DNA of 64,000 bases from NCBI RefSeq assembly GCF_032051575.1, contig NZ_DAMBYD010000003.1, forward strand, positions 310,001 to 374,000. Reading direction: 5' to 3'. The stretch is from Aminipila sp032051575 (GTDB taxonomy: Bacteria; Bacillota; Clostridia; Peptostreptococcales; Anaerovoracaceae). Both the position numbers and the translations under genes were made by a program. Position 1 is the stretch's first letter; each line of letters opens with the position of its first letter. The notes below the pieces were generated by a model. That model did not search any database. It saw nothing but the letters and a program-made list of their open reading frames with translations, and was not told where the DNA came from. Below, piece by piece: positions 52,109 through 61,200 of the stretch.

Positions 52109-53615
52109 TCTGTTTTCAAATTTCCTTGCCATGTCCATTGCGGGAAGTCTGGTTGTCGGGTTGATGCTGTTGCTTCGGCCTGTAACTGCAAAAATCTTTT
52201 CTGCCAAGTGGCAATACGGAATTGGGAAAATGGCAATTGCTTTTTTTCTCTTGCCTGTTTCCCTTATTGTTCAAAAGGTTTCTTTTGTTTTGCCACAGAC
52301 AATAACGCCAAGGCATCCTTCTAAAACGCCGCCTATGGCTATCCCTGAAGCCTTACGGCCAAACGGTTTTATGGATACAGTAGATACCTTGATGGAGGAG
52401 CATCTTCCTGCTGCTATGGAAAAACACCTGTCTTTAGAAGTAATGGGTGCCGTTTTGCTCATTTGGTTTGTGGGCGCCATGGTATTTGCTGGATGGCATT
52501 TCTATTGCTGCCGCAGATTTGGCAAGCAGCTTCTGGAAAACAGTATTCCCATACCGGAGGATACGACCGCCGCCCTGCTTTCCTCACGAAAAGCGGCTTT
52601 GGGCGTCCACGGTTTTGTAAAACTCATGCTGAATCACAAAATCACAACTCCTATGCTTGTGGGACTGCGCCGCCCCATGATACTGCTGCCGGCATCCAGC
52701 ATATCGGAAATGGACTTAAAGCTGATCCTGACCCATGAACTCATGCACCTGAAACGGAAGGATTTATGGGTGAAAGTGCTTGCGCTGATTGCGGGAACGC
52801 TGCATTGGTTTAACCCCTTCGTCCATCTTCTCTGCAAAGATGTAAGCATATGGGGCGAGTTGTCCTGCGACGAGGCGTTGGCATCCAAAATGTCACATGA
52901 GGAAAGAAAACATTATGGGGAGGCAATTTTGAACACGCTGGACAACCATTCTGGCATGAACACGGCTTTTTATTCTCCCTTATGCCAAAGCAAAAAGCAC
53001 ATTGAAAGGAGATTGATAAGAATGTTGAATGTTAAGAAAACGAAAAAGTATATTGCGGTTTTAGCTGTTGCAGCAATCCTGGCAATCGGCGGTACAGGAT
53101 TGGCATTGGCTTCCAGTTCGACAGGGAACGACATTGGCAATGCTATCAATGTCAATGCTGATAAACAGAACGATAGCAATATCGACGCGAAATATCTGTG
53201 GCCTGTAACGGGGTATAATCGCATTACCGCTGCATATGGTAACCACATGCATCCCATAAAGAAGCAAATGATGTTTTGTAACGGGATTGAGACTCCGGCA
53301 CCTGAAGGCACACCTGTACTTGCCGCCGATAAGGGAACAGTCGCCGAGATAGGAGATAATGAAACGGATGGTAATTATGTCATTTTGAATCACGGCGGCG
53401 GTATTCAGACTTTTTACTCGAAATTGTTTGGATCTGCAGAAGGACTTGCAGAGAGAGATACCGTACAGCAAGGCGATGTTATCGGCTATGTTGGCTCGAC
53501 CGGCGAAGCAACAGGCCCTTTTCTACACTTTAGCCTGATTATTGACGGTGAATACGTTGACCCGGCGAGCGTTTTTGCATCGGAGGATTTGAAGTATTCA
53601 CGCAACAATGATTGA
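52101..53615 (+). CDS. M56 (BlaR1/MecR1-like) sensor protease with degenerate M23 domain
   Basis: About 504 residues from the ATG at 52101, with four membrane segments. The M56 zinc-protease core LILTHELMHLKRKD (HExxH) lies between helices 3 and 4, with ELSCDEA as the further ligand region. A last helix (about 325-345) is followed by an external M23 peptidase-like domain (LWPVTGYNRITAAYGNHMHP onward). In this domain the zinc ligands are altered: CNGIE in place of HxGxD and GPFLHFS in place of GPHLHF. It therefore probably binds cell-wall material without cutting it, and signals to the M56 part. Confidence 0.9.
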   Translation: MNNLFSNFLAMSIAGSLVVGLMLLLRPVTAKIFSAKWQYGIGKMAIAFFLLPVSLIVQKVSFVLPQTITPRHPSKTPPMAIPEALRPNGFMDTVDTLMEEHLPAAMEKHLSLEVMGAVLLIWFVGAMVFAGWHFYCCRRFGKQLLENSIPIPEDTTAALLSSRKAALGVHGFVKLMLNHKITTPMLVGLRRPMILLPASSISEMDLKLILTHELMHLKRKDLWVKVLALIAGTLHWFNPFVHLLCKDVSIWGELSCDEALASKMSHEERKHYGEAILNTLDNHSGMNTAFYSPLCQSKKHIERRLIRMLNVKKTKKYIAVLAVAAILAIGGTGLALASSSTGNDIGNAINVNADKQNDSNIDAKYLWPVTGYNRITAAYGNHMHPIKKQMMFCNGIETPAPEGTPVLAADKGTVAEIGDNETDGNYVILNHGGGIQTFYSKLFGSAEGLAERDTVQQGDVIGYVGSTGEATGPFLHFSLIIDGEYVDPASVFASEDLKYSRNND

Positions 53616-53699
53616 GGCGACAAGGATTTGGAGGATTGATTTTTCCGCAGTGTCACGGATGGTGTATTTACCTAATAACCATTCTAATTCTGACGACTA

Positions 53700-53736
53700 T
53701 GTGTGGGTTCCGTGAAAATGGGAGCCCACATTTTTT
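53700..53736 (+). terminator. Terminator of the BlaI/M56 operon
   Basis: Stem TGTGGGTTCC/GGGAGCCCACA followed by six T on the plus strand. Confidence 0.85.
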
Positions 53737-53741
53737 ATGGA

Positions 53742-53930
53742 CTACCTAATCAACTCATACGAATCAGTACGAGCAAAACTGGATACAGCAGTATCTATCT
53801 TTCTAACAATATGATTTTGCGGAACCAGAGAATTCAACGTTACCATTTGGAATTGGTCACGACCAAGTAAATCTTTCTTACCCATCATAAGGCAGGCACC
53901 TCCATGTATTGATATATATTTTTTTACCAT
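53742..53930 (-). pseudogene. N-terminal fragment of an IS1182-type transposase
   Basis: The frame has GRDQFQMVTLNSLVPQNHIV and then RKIDTAVS, the start of the DUF772/IS1182 transposase family, but stops after about 60 residues where several hundred are expected. The first likely Met is within MMGKKDLL. No inverted repeats are recognisable. Remnant only. Confidence 0.7.
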
Positions 53931-53962
53931 AAATGCAAGAAAATATATGTCTCTGCGTAAAA

Positions 53963-54039
53963 AAAGACTGTAGGCAAAGGAGAATTTCCTTGTCTACAGT
54001 CTGAAACAGCTATTAATATAAAAATATTAATAGCTGTTT
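53963..54039. other. Two consecutive long hairpins
   Basis: Hairpin 1 pairs AGACTGTAG with CTACAGTCT (inner CAA/TTG and GGA/TCC). Hairpin 2 pairs AAACAGCTATTAATA with TATTAATAGCTGTTT perfectly. They stand between the transposase remnant and repeat copy B. They could end transcription from the tRNA-Thr side or be element ends. Confidence 0.65.
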
Positions 54040-54044
54040 GCTTT

Positions 54045-54185
54045 GGAGCTGGTGAAGGGAATTACACACCTGCTTCCGCAGGTGCCGTTCTGCAGCTCCT
54101 TTTTCAGTCGCTTTGAACCACTCGCTATTCGGCAGTTTACCAAACTGCCTCCTTCACGCTCGTGCCCTTTCGGGTTCGATTCCCT
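54045..54185 (+). repeat. tRNA-associated 141-bp repeat, copy B
   Basis: Best-preserved copy. It starts GGAGCTGGTGAAGGGAAT, identical to the 3' end of tRNA-Thr read in the same direction, and ends GGGTTCGATTCCCT. Stems: AGGGAAT (54056-54062) with ATTCCCT (54179-54185), CACCTGC/GCAGGTG (54067-54084), GGCAGTTT/AAACTGCC (54131-54149). An alternative pairing GGAGCTG/CAGCTCC crosses the closing stem. A terminator hairpin (54197-54234) and the intact tRNA-Thr follow. It has no coding potential; frames here are tRNA-shadow ORFs. Confidence 0.85.
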
Positions 54186-54237
54186 CTTTCATTCTAAAAA
54201 AACTAAAATGACACCCTTATGGATGTCATTTTAGTTT

Positions 54238-54312
54238 TGGAGCTGGTGAAGGGAATCGAACCCCCAACCTGCGGTTTACGATACCGCTGCTCTACCATTG
54301 AGCCACACCAGC
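54238..54312 (-). tRNA. tRNA-Thr(CGT)
   Basis: Complete minus-strand cloverleaf: acceptor GCTGGTG/CACCAGC, D stem GGCTC/GAGC, anticodon stem GCGGT/ACCGC around ATCGTAA (anticodon CGT, reads ACG), T arm with GGGTTCGATTCCC, encoded CCA. It is followed on the minus strand by a strong terminator (AAAACTAAAATGACA stem, 54197-54234). The 3' end of this tRNA is repeated four more times in the window. Confidence 0.95.
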
Positions 54313-54443
54313 AGATATAAAAAATAGCTTTTACTATTTTCTTTTTTTCTTGAGCAATTTCCTATATATTACCATATTTTTTCTTGCAGTGCAATACACC
54401 CATTACATTCAAACTAAAAATTTCCTAAATTTTAAAAAAGTAC

Positions 54444-54488
54444 TTTACCTGTCGTAGTAATTGTGTTATTCTTTAATTACTACGACAG
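54444..54488 (+). promoter_or_regulatory. Promoter and 14-bp inverted-repeat operator of the padR-like gene
   Basis: A perfect dyad with arms CTGTCGTAGTAATT and AATTACTACGACAG (54449-54488, 12-bp centre) spans a promoter of the form TTTACC (54444-54449), 17-bp spacer, TATTCT (54467-54472). Autorepression by the PadR protein is the simplest reading. Confidence 0.75.
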
Positions 54489-54519
54489 ACAAAGTAAAAT
54501 CAAAAGGGAGGTGTGGCAT

Positions 54520-54864
54520 TTGATTAGCAGTGATGTAATTCGTGGATACAATGATACAATCATTCTTCACCTTCTGCTAAGAAGTGATTCCTACGGCTAT
54601 GAGATTTCTAAGGAAATTGAGCGACAAAGTGAGGGAAATTATACCATAAAAGAAACCACTTTGTACTCTGCCTTTTCTCGCTTGGAGAAAAATGGTTATC
54701 TAGTCTCATATCAAGGGGACGAGACATTTGGCAGAAAACGAATGTATTATAAAATCACAAATGCAGGACGTGAATATTACCACGAGAAGTGTCTTGAATG
54801 GAGTTTAACTAAAAAAGTAATTAATGTATTTACAAGGGAGGATATAGATTATGAATCAAATTAG
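54520..54864 (+). CDS. PadR-family transcriptional regulator
   Basis: A 114-residue winged-helix regulator with the PadR core LHLLLRSDSYGYEISKEIER (from residue 12) and ETTLYSAFSRLEKNGYLVSY. I use the TTG at 54520, behind GGGAGGTG. The open frame upstream would start inside the operator. The C-terminal helix drives dimerisation. It overlaps the next gene by 14 bp, forming the common PadR plus HAAS-domain membrane protein pair. Confidence 0.93.
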   Translation: MISSDVIRGYNDTIILHLLLRSDSYGYEISKEIERQSEGNYTIKETTLYSAFSRLEKNGYLVSYQGDETFGRKRMYYKITNAGREYYHEKCLEWSLTKKVINVFTREDIDYESN

Positions 54865-55525
54865 GAATTATATAGAAGTCATGTTTTCAAGCTTGCCAAA
54901 CACGCATGAAGTTGTTGAAATGAAGCTGAATATGCTTGAAAATATGGAGGAAAAATTTCAGGAATTACTAAAAGATGGAAAAAACGAAAACGAAGCAGTC
55001 GGAATTATTCTCGCAGATTTTGGCAGTATGGAAGAGCTGAAAGAAGAACTGGGAATTTCAAATATACAACTACAAGGTGTAGAATGCAACTCTTGTACTC
55101 CCGAAAACTCTTCCTTAAAAGAAGAATACTTCTCCTTTAAAAGAAGGTATGGCATTGCCCTTGCCATTGCATGTACCTTTTTTATTATTGCACCTTTTAT
55201 ATATGTCTTTCTGAAAGACCTTTATAAAGACAGTTCCTCTATTTCGCTTTTAATTTTCTTCTGTCTAATTGCCTGTGGTGTCGGGATATGTATTTACTAC
55301 AGAACACAAGACAGCCATTACAAGGAATTACTTTATATAAACAAAAATGAAGAAACAAGAACTTCAATGCTTGTTAAATCCACTATTTTTTCCATCGCTA
55401 CTGTCATTTACCTTGGCGTAGGTTTTCTGGGGAACTTATGGCATCCAACCTGGATTATATTTATTGTTGCAGCCATGATTAGCAGATTAAGCACAGCAAT
55501 TATAGATGGCAGAATGTATAAATAA
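54851..55525 (+). CDS. HAAS-domain membrane protein partner of PadR
   Basis: A 224-residue protein. Its N-terminal roughly 80-residue HAAS/DUF1700-like cytoplasmic domain (EVVEMKLNMLENMEEKFQEL, then NENEAVGIILADFGSMEEL) is followed by four membrane segments. HAAS proteins accompany PadR regulators and are thought to take part in membrane-stress signalling. The ribosome binding site AAGGGAGG lies within the padR gene. Confidence 0.88.
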   Translation: MNQIRNYIEVMFSSLPNTHEVVEMKLNMLENMEEKFQELLKDGKNENEAVGIILADFGSMEELKEELGISNIQLQGVECNSCTPENSSLKEEYFSFKRRYGIALAIACTFFIIAPFIYVFLKDLYKDSSSISLLIFFCLIACGVGICIYYRTQDSHYKELLYINKNEETRTSMLVKSTIFSIATVIYLGVGFLGNLWHPTWIIFIVAAMISRLSTAIIDGRMYK

Positions 55526-55528
55526 AGA

Positions 55529-55569
55529 ATAAAAAGCTGACTCCTATACGATAGGCATCAGCTTTTTGC
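55529..55569. terminator. Terminator after the PadR/HAAS operon
   Basis: Stem AAAAAGCTGA/TCAGCTTTTT with inner TCCTAT/ATAGG. The A/T-rich arms allow bidirectional use, serving also nudC on the other strand. Confidence 0.75.
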
Positions 55570-55591
55570 TTTGTTATAACACTATATTGAA

Positions 55592-56527
55592 CTATTTACC
55601 ATTAAACACATCATTTCCTGCTGCAAAGTAACGGATCATTTCTGAAGTAAGAGCTATTTCTTCACTGTTCACAGGGATTTTTTCACGTGAGAACCAAGTG
55701 CCTTCCGCCAGTTCGCCATCTTCAAGAGTTACGGTATTGTCACCATCTAACCTAGCGAAAAATCCTACTAATAACGAATCTGAGAAGGACCATGGCTGGC
55801 TCTTATAATAAGTTATGTCCTTCACTTTAAGACCTACCTCTTCCATAACTTCACGTTTTACAGTCCCCTCTAAAGATTCTCCAACTTCTCCAAATCCTGC
55901 AATCAGTGCATATCTTTTGTAGGGTCTGTCTGCATATCTAGTCAGCAGAAGTTTACCGCCATCCACAATTCCTACTATTATGGCAGGTGAAATCCTTGGA
56001 TACTCGGTGATGTTACAGGTCTCGCAAACTAAAGACCGTTCTGTTTTGCTTTGCTGGAATGGCTTCCCGCACCTCCCGCAGTACTTGTGATTTAATAGCC
56101 ATCTATTGATCTGTGCCGCCGTTATGCCCACGAAACCCAGCCATTTTTGTCCTAAGGTTCGAAAAACAGTTTCCGAGTGCCAGACTAATACTTTGCCATC
56201 CGAAGTCTCTTTCCCTTGCCAATCCATTAACTCAGCTTTACAAGTTAGAGCATCCTTTGAAACATTCTGCTTCATGGTCTGTTGGTTTACTAAAAAATAT
56301 TTATTGTCATCTATAGAAAATAAATACGTTGCACTTTCCTGTATCTCGCTAACCATTCCCATATTCTTAAGTTCCTCAAAGGTAAGGAATTCTGCGTCCT
56401 TATCCTGACCTTCAGGCTGTTTCATCATTGCCATTTCATCATTGAATAAAAGCGCATAGTCCTTGTTTTCTGCTTCAACGTTTCTATAGGCTATATCAAA
56501 TTTACGCGGTTCAATATCTTGTATCAT
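55592..56527 (-). CDS. nudC: NAD(+)/NADH diphosphatase (NudC)
   Basis: A 311-residue Nudix hydrolase that cleaves NAD(H), and in some bacteria removes NAD caps from RNA. It has a zinc ribbon (CGRCGKPFQQ...CETCNITEYPR), the Nudix box GFGEVGESLEGTVKREVMEE plus VG, and SQPWSFSDSLLVGF just after it, the NADH-specific motif SQPWPFPxS with small changes. It is preceded on the same strand by the Crp-like regulator gene (27 bp). Confidence 0.94.
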   Translation of the reverse strand: MIQDIEPRKFDIAYRNVEAENKDYALLFNDEMAMMKQPEGQDKDAEFLTFEELKNMGMVSEIQESATYLFSIDDNKYFLVNQQTMKQNVSKDALTCKAELMDWQGKETSDGKVLVWHSETVFRTLGQKWLGFVGITAAQINRWLLNHKYCGRCGKPFQQSKTERSLVCETCNITEYPRISPAIIVGIVDGGKLLLTRYADRPYKRYALIAGFGEVGESLEGTVKREVMEEVGLKVKDITYYKSQPWSFSDSLLVGFFARLDGDNTVTLEDGELAEGTWFSREKIPVNSEEIALTSEMIRYFAAGNDVFNGK

Positions 56528-56554
56528 ATTTATGCCTTTTTACCCTTTCTAGCA

Positions 56555-57217
56555 TTACACTGTATAAAAATCCTGTGCACGAATCTGCAATTCTATTCCA
56601 TCCTTAATGAAGTACCCTCTCGCCGCCTTTTCTAAAATACCATCTTTCCTAAGACTGTCAAAAGTGCGGAGCAGATGCCTATAGCTTGTGCCAAGTAATT
56701 CTGCTACTTCTGTAAGATTTTCATTAAACAGTCCATCTTCGTTGGTCATAAGCACGTAAGAGCATAATCTTGTTTCCAAAGGAAGCAAGATGTTTATTGC
56801 TCCATTTCTGGCACAACGGTCAAGCTTCTGAGCTAAATGCGTACCCACAAAATTCATAAAAGTAACATTACGTCTAAGTCGTTCACCGCAGTGTTTCATG
56901 GGAATGCCCATACAGGTTACTTCTGTTAATGCCTGTACATTGGTCGTACAAATCCCGTCAGTCATCAGTTCTATGTCTCCCAGTATACCCGACTTAGCAT
57001 AAAAAGCCAGTAATAAAGACTTTCCATTACTTACGTTAATAAACGCTTTTGCCTTACCATTTACCATAAATAATAGATACTCCATAGGAAAACCTTCCCT
57101 ACAAAGGTATTGACCATTTTCAAACTTTAGCACTCTTACATCACCAGCTTCAAAATCAGATAGTCCATACTTCTGCAGTTCATTTTTCATGGTAACTGTT
57201 AAACTTCCATTTGACAT
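56555..57217 (-). CDS. Crp/Fnr-family transcriptional regulator (YeiL-like)
   Basis: A 220-residue protein from the ATG at 57217, behind AAAGGAG. It has an N-terminal cyclic-nucleotide-binding-type beta barrel (FENGQYLCREGFPMEYLLFM) and a C-terminal helix-turn-helix (LTEVAELLGTSYRHLLRTFDSL). There is no Fnr-type Cys cluster at the N terminus. It diverges from a DMT transporter pair, as YeiL-type regulators often do, and a perfect palindrome lies between them. The longer upstream frame overlaps that operator and is unlikely to be translated. Confidence 0.9.
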   Translation of the reverse strand: MSNGSLTVTMKNELQKYGLSDFEAGDVRVLKFENGQYLCREGFPMEYLLFMVNGKAKAFINVSNGKSLLLAFYAKSGILGDIELMTDGICTTNVQALTEVTCMGIPMKHCGERLRRNVTFMNFVGTHLAQKLDRCARNGAINILLPLETRLCSYVLMTNEDGLFNENLTEVAELLGTSYRHLLRTFDSLRKDGILEKAARGYFIKDGIELQIRAQDFYTV

Positions 57218-57278
57218 ACAAATCGCTCCTTTCGGCCCTTTCCCGTTTATATAGGGCATAATATATTTTTCTTTAATT

Positions 57279-57292
57279 ATGACATATGTCAT
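57279..57292. promoter_or_regulatory. Palindromic operator between crp-like and DMT genes
   Basis: Perfect 14-bp palindrome ATGACATATGTCAT centred between the divergent genes, of the size and type bound by Crp/Fnr regulators. Confidence 0.65.
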
Positions 57293-57348
57293 ATCTGGCG
57301 TCAAGTTCTTCTGATATTCTTATCTCCAAATGGAAAGGAGATTTTTAA

Positions 57349-57777
57349 ATGTATTATTTTTTATCTGTCCTTGCAGGTTCAATCATTGCTGTAATGATTG
57401 CTGTTAATGGGGTTTTGAGTTCACATTATAGCATATACCTTGCCACTGTAATTATTCATATAGTTGGTTTAGTTATTATCACGCTTATACTCATCCGTCA
57501 CAAAGAAAATCCTGCTCCATGGAAAAATAAGCACCTGCCTCTTTTCCTCTATTCCGGTGGTCTGATTGGTGTTGCCACGACAATTTTTAATAATGTAGCT
57601 TTCGGTAAGATTAGTATGTCTGCCATTTTGGCAATTGTTCTACTAGGGCAGAGCATCACTTCCATTGTCATCGATCATTTTGGCTGGCTGGATATGCCTC
57701 ACCATCCCTTTAACAGGAAAAAACTTATTGGGCTCTCTTTCATTGTTTTAGGAATTGTTTTAATCATGGTTATATAG
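57349..57777 (+). CDS. DMT-family (DUF606/YdcZ-type) transporter subunit 1
   Basis: A 142-residue membrane protein with five hydrophobic segments, equal to half of a classical DMT carrier. Family pattern: AGSIIAVMIAVNGVLSSHYS near the N terminus and ILAIVLLGQSITSIVIDHFG. The next gene encodes the matching half, so the two probably form a heterodimer. The substrate is unknown. The ribosome binding site AAAGGAG precedes the ATG, and the Crp-like regulator is the likely controller. Confidence 0.9.
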   Translation: MYYFLSVLAGSIIAVMIAVNGVLSSHYSIYLATVIIHIVGLVIITLILIRHKENPAPWKNKHLPLFLYSGGLIGVATTIFNNVAFGKISMSAILAIVLLGQSITSIVIDHFGWLDMPHHPFNRKKLIGLSFIVLGIVLIMVI

Positions 57778-57796
57778 AAATCGGAGGATAAAGTAA

Positions 57797-58273
57797 ATGC
57801 TTATTGCTATCATCGTATCTTTTCTAGCGGGAGTCACCGTAGTGGTATCCCGAACGACGAATGCCCGTTTAGCAGCAGAAACCAGCCTGCTAAAAAGCAC
57901 ATTTTATAATTATATATTGGGACTAATCTGTTCTGTCATGGTACTTTTGTGTATGCACTTTTTCGTTGCCTCGCAGTTGCCAGAAGCGCCACTTTCATTA
58001 CAGTGGAATCAGCTTTGGATCTATCTTGGAGGCGCAATGGGTGTATGCACTGTTAGTATTTCCAATGCGGTAGTAACAAAAATTTCTTCGTTTTATGTAA
58101 CCTTGCTTATGTTTGTCGGTCAGGTGTTTACAGGAATTGTTTTAGATATCATTATAAGCCATACTTTTTCTCTAGGCAATCTTCTAGGCGGACTTTGCGT
58201 AGCGATTGGTCTTATCTTAAATCTTTGGTTTGATAAAGAAAATGCCTCGGATAACGCGGTCTCCGAGACATAG
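57797..58273 (+). CDS. DMT-family (DUF606/YdcZ-type) transporter subunit 2
   Basis: A 158-residue membrane protein, five hydrophobic segments, with FLAGVTVVVSRTTNARLAAE and FYVTLLMFVGQVFTGIVLDI. It pairs with the preceding 142-residue protein 19 bp upstream; the GGAGG ribosome binding site is in the gap. It converges with the addB-like gene, whose stop is 5 bp away, with a short shared GTCTCGGAG/CCTCGGATAACGCGGTCTC region at the end of the frame that may fold. Confidence 0.9.
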   Translation: MLIAIIVSFLAGVTVVVSRTTNARLAAETSLLKSTFYNYILGLICSVMVLLCMHFFVASQLPEAPLSLQWNQLWIYLGGAMGVCTVSISNAVVTKISSFYVTLLMFVGQVFTGIVLDIIISHTFSLGNLLGGLCVAIGLILNLWFDKENASDNAVSET

Positions 58274-58278
58274 TTCAT

Positions 58279-61200
58279 TTATTTTACAGTCTTATAAGTA
58301 CAACCCTCAAAGGCCAGATCAAATTTGCAGACACTTTTATACATGCAGTATTTGCAAGCAGTCTCATTTCCTGACTTTCGTGGTGCAACTTCTACATTTC
58401 CCTGGGCCAGCTGCTCACAGAGTTCTGATATTTTGTTATCTACAGCATTCTGAAGTTCTGCAAACTCCTCACTGGTCAGCAGCTTATCCTTTCCTGTTCC
58501 AACAATCAAGCCTTCCTTATTTCTACGAATAGGCACTATATCTGAAGTTCCTGCAAAGTCTCCTGCAATACTTTCTATAACATCGGTCTCATTGACTAAA
58601 ATGCCATCTAACTTAAATGACTTTCTAAATTCAGCCTTTATTTTATCCTCAATCTGCTCATTTGCCCAGTCACTGGCATTAAAAACAGGTTCATCTAATT
58701 TGAAGTAAAAAATTCCTGCAGGTCTGGTTTCCACTACATTACTGCTCATTTTACCATCATTCCCTAATGCGGCCTTTAAATACAGCATTAACTGAAGTCT
58801 CCAACCGCCTTTTGCTTCGTCTATATCAAATTTTTCACTTCCGGACTTATAATCTATAATTTTTACATAATCTCCTGGAAGCAGGTCCACTCTGTCTATT
58901 TTTCCTTCGACTAACACCTTTCCCTGAGAAGTCTCCACTTCAATCGGTGGAAAATGCTTCCTTGAAACCTTTCCAAACTCAGCTTCAAAAAATACATCTT
59001 GTATCTTCCCCTGTTGAACATGCTCCACCAGTATTAATGCTGCATCCGTACATACTCGCTTTAGCCTGCCTGCCTTATAGCTTTCTTCATTTCCCCCAGA
59101 GAAGATACCTTCTCTGTATTGGGTACCCTCAGTATCCATAAATTCGCTGACAAATTCAGCGCATTCCTGAGTTGTAATGTTCATCCATCGAGAGTTTTGA
59201 TCCGTAATAGGAACCCCCTTCTCTGTAAGATGCTCCGATAACTTCATAAGGCATAAGTGATAGATATCTCCAATTTCACGCCCTGCTATTTCAAAAATTC
59301 TTTTTTCTTCAGGCTTAAGACCATAGTTTATGAAGTGGGCGAAGGGACATCTTCCAAACTTCTCAAGCCTTGAAGGACTTATTGATAAATCTGTATTTTC
59401 TTCTCTTTTATAAAGCATTTCTGCCACTTTTATTGAAAGATCTTTTTCCTTTATTTTAAAGAAAAGCCCTTCCTTAACTTGGTTTAAAGGTTTATATTCA
59501 TCCATTCTATACCAGTTTAAAGCTGCCTTAAAGCATTCATTTAAAGGTTCACCATCCAAATTCTTACGCAGTGCCTCTGTTAAATGCTTTATTCCATTAT
59601 TTTTCGCTTCAAGCAGATTAATAGGATTTTCTTGACTAATTACGTCTTTCCTTACTCCAGCCTTAGGAAAAAGGCTGGCAATCTTATTAAACACCGCAGA
59701 TGGCTTTAATTCTTTTCCATCATTGTCTGAAACGGAATAGCTCATAAACAAATACTGCTCTGGCTTAGACATGGTTCTGTACATAGCTATTTTTTCTTCC
59801 ATTGCCCGAAGTTCGTCCAGTTTGCATATTTCTACCTGATTATTTAGGAGCACCGTCTTTTCATCATCATTCAGAATTCCGTCGCCACTTACTGTTGAAG
59901 GCAGAATCCCATCATTTGCGCCAATTACTATAAGAGCCTTTACCTGTCCAGTTCTGGTACGCTGCATCGTTCCTACTATGATTTCATCTATAGTGGCTGG
60001 GAGCATGCCAATTTCTACGGATTCAAAACCTGCTCTTATAATGGTTTCCAGTTCTGCAACTTCTAGCTTTTCCTCTCCCATAATGGTTACTAATTGGTCA
60101 TAAATCTCAACGACTATTTTCCATATTTGTGCCATCTCAAAGGCCATTTCATAATAGCCCTTTTGATTTTGTTCCTCCATTATCTCCTCAATACGTTGTG
60201 GAAGCTGTAAGTTGTCCTTTAGGAAATAATAGAGGACGGCTATTTTTTGTCCTACGTTCTCTGCTTTTTTAAACGGCTCTGCAAACGCAGAAATTATCTG
60301 CATAACAAAGTCACGGGCCTGATTTATCTCATTGAGCTCTTCTGGTTCATACTCTTTTATACCTCGGGTAAATTCCTTTTTCCACATGTTGCCCCGTATT
60401 TTATATTTGTAAGCATAGTTTTCAAGTTGTTCTACCGCGTCCTGGGGAAGTCCCACAAGTCCTGTCTTTATAAAGCCCATAACCGTTTCAATATCCATTC
60501 TTCCCAGTGCAATCTGCAACAGATAAATATTTAGGCTAATTACAGGGTTATGAAGTATACTTCTTTTTTTATCCATAAAAGGATTCAGTCCATACTCCTT
60601 AAAAACACGGTTTATTATGGAACCTCGTGTTTCCAGGTCATTGCATATTACAACAATATCTTTATATCTGAGTCCTTCTTCCCTTAGCAGTCTTGTAATG
60701 TATGCCGCGGCTGTTTCCGCTTCTGCATATGGGTTTGCAGCTTTTACTAAAGTAACTGCCGGAGCCTCTTGCTGCCATTTTCTCACTGGTATAGAGAACA
60801 ATTCCGATTCTATGGCAGACAATTCGACAGCTATGCCCTTTTTTATACATTTTTCATCGTTTATTTGCTTTGTACAGTATGGTTTTGACAAACCCTCTGA
60901 AAGCTTTTGTAGTTTCTCTATCACACTTCCCGTTAAAGCAAATATTTCACTATCCCGGCTATCCTCACCATAAGTCATGACCACATTAACATTTATGGCA
61001 TTATCTATCAGTTCCCTAATTAAATCCAGATTTTTAGGTGTAAAATAATCAAATCCATAAACCCAGATTTCATTTTCCTTTATCATACGAGAATGTTTCA
61101 TTTTATTAATGCAGTGCTCAAGATAATCCTCAGTATCTATGTACCTTTCAGCTATGACAGCCTCATATTTTTCATAAACTGCCTGCATATCTTTTAATTT

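Noticed and set aside
38809..54185. CRISPR array or integron attC array from the dispersed repeats
   Set aside because: Repeats are few, irregularly spaced, longer than CRISPR repeats and not separated by uniform spacers; no cas genes or integron integrase.
54043..54234. Plus-strand ORF beginning MELVKGITHLLPQ
   Set aside because: It is read from the tRNA-Thr-related repeat; no ribosome binding site and no protein family.
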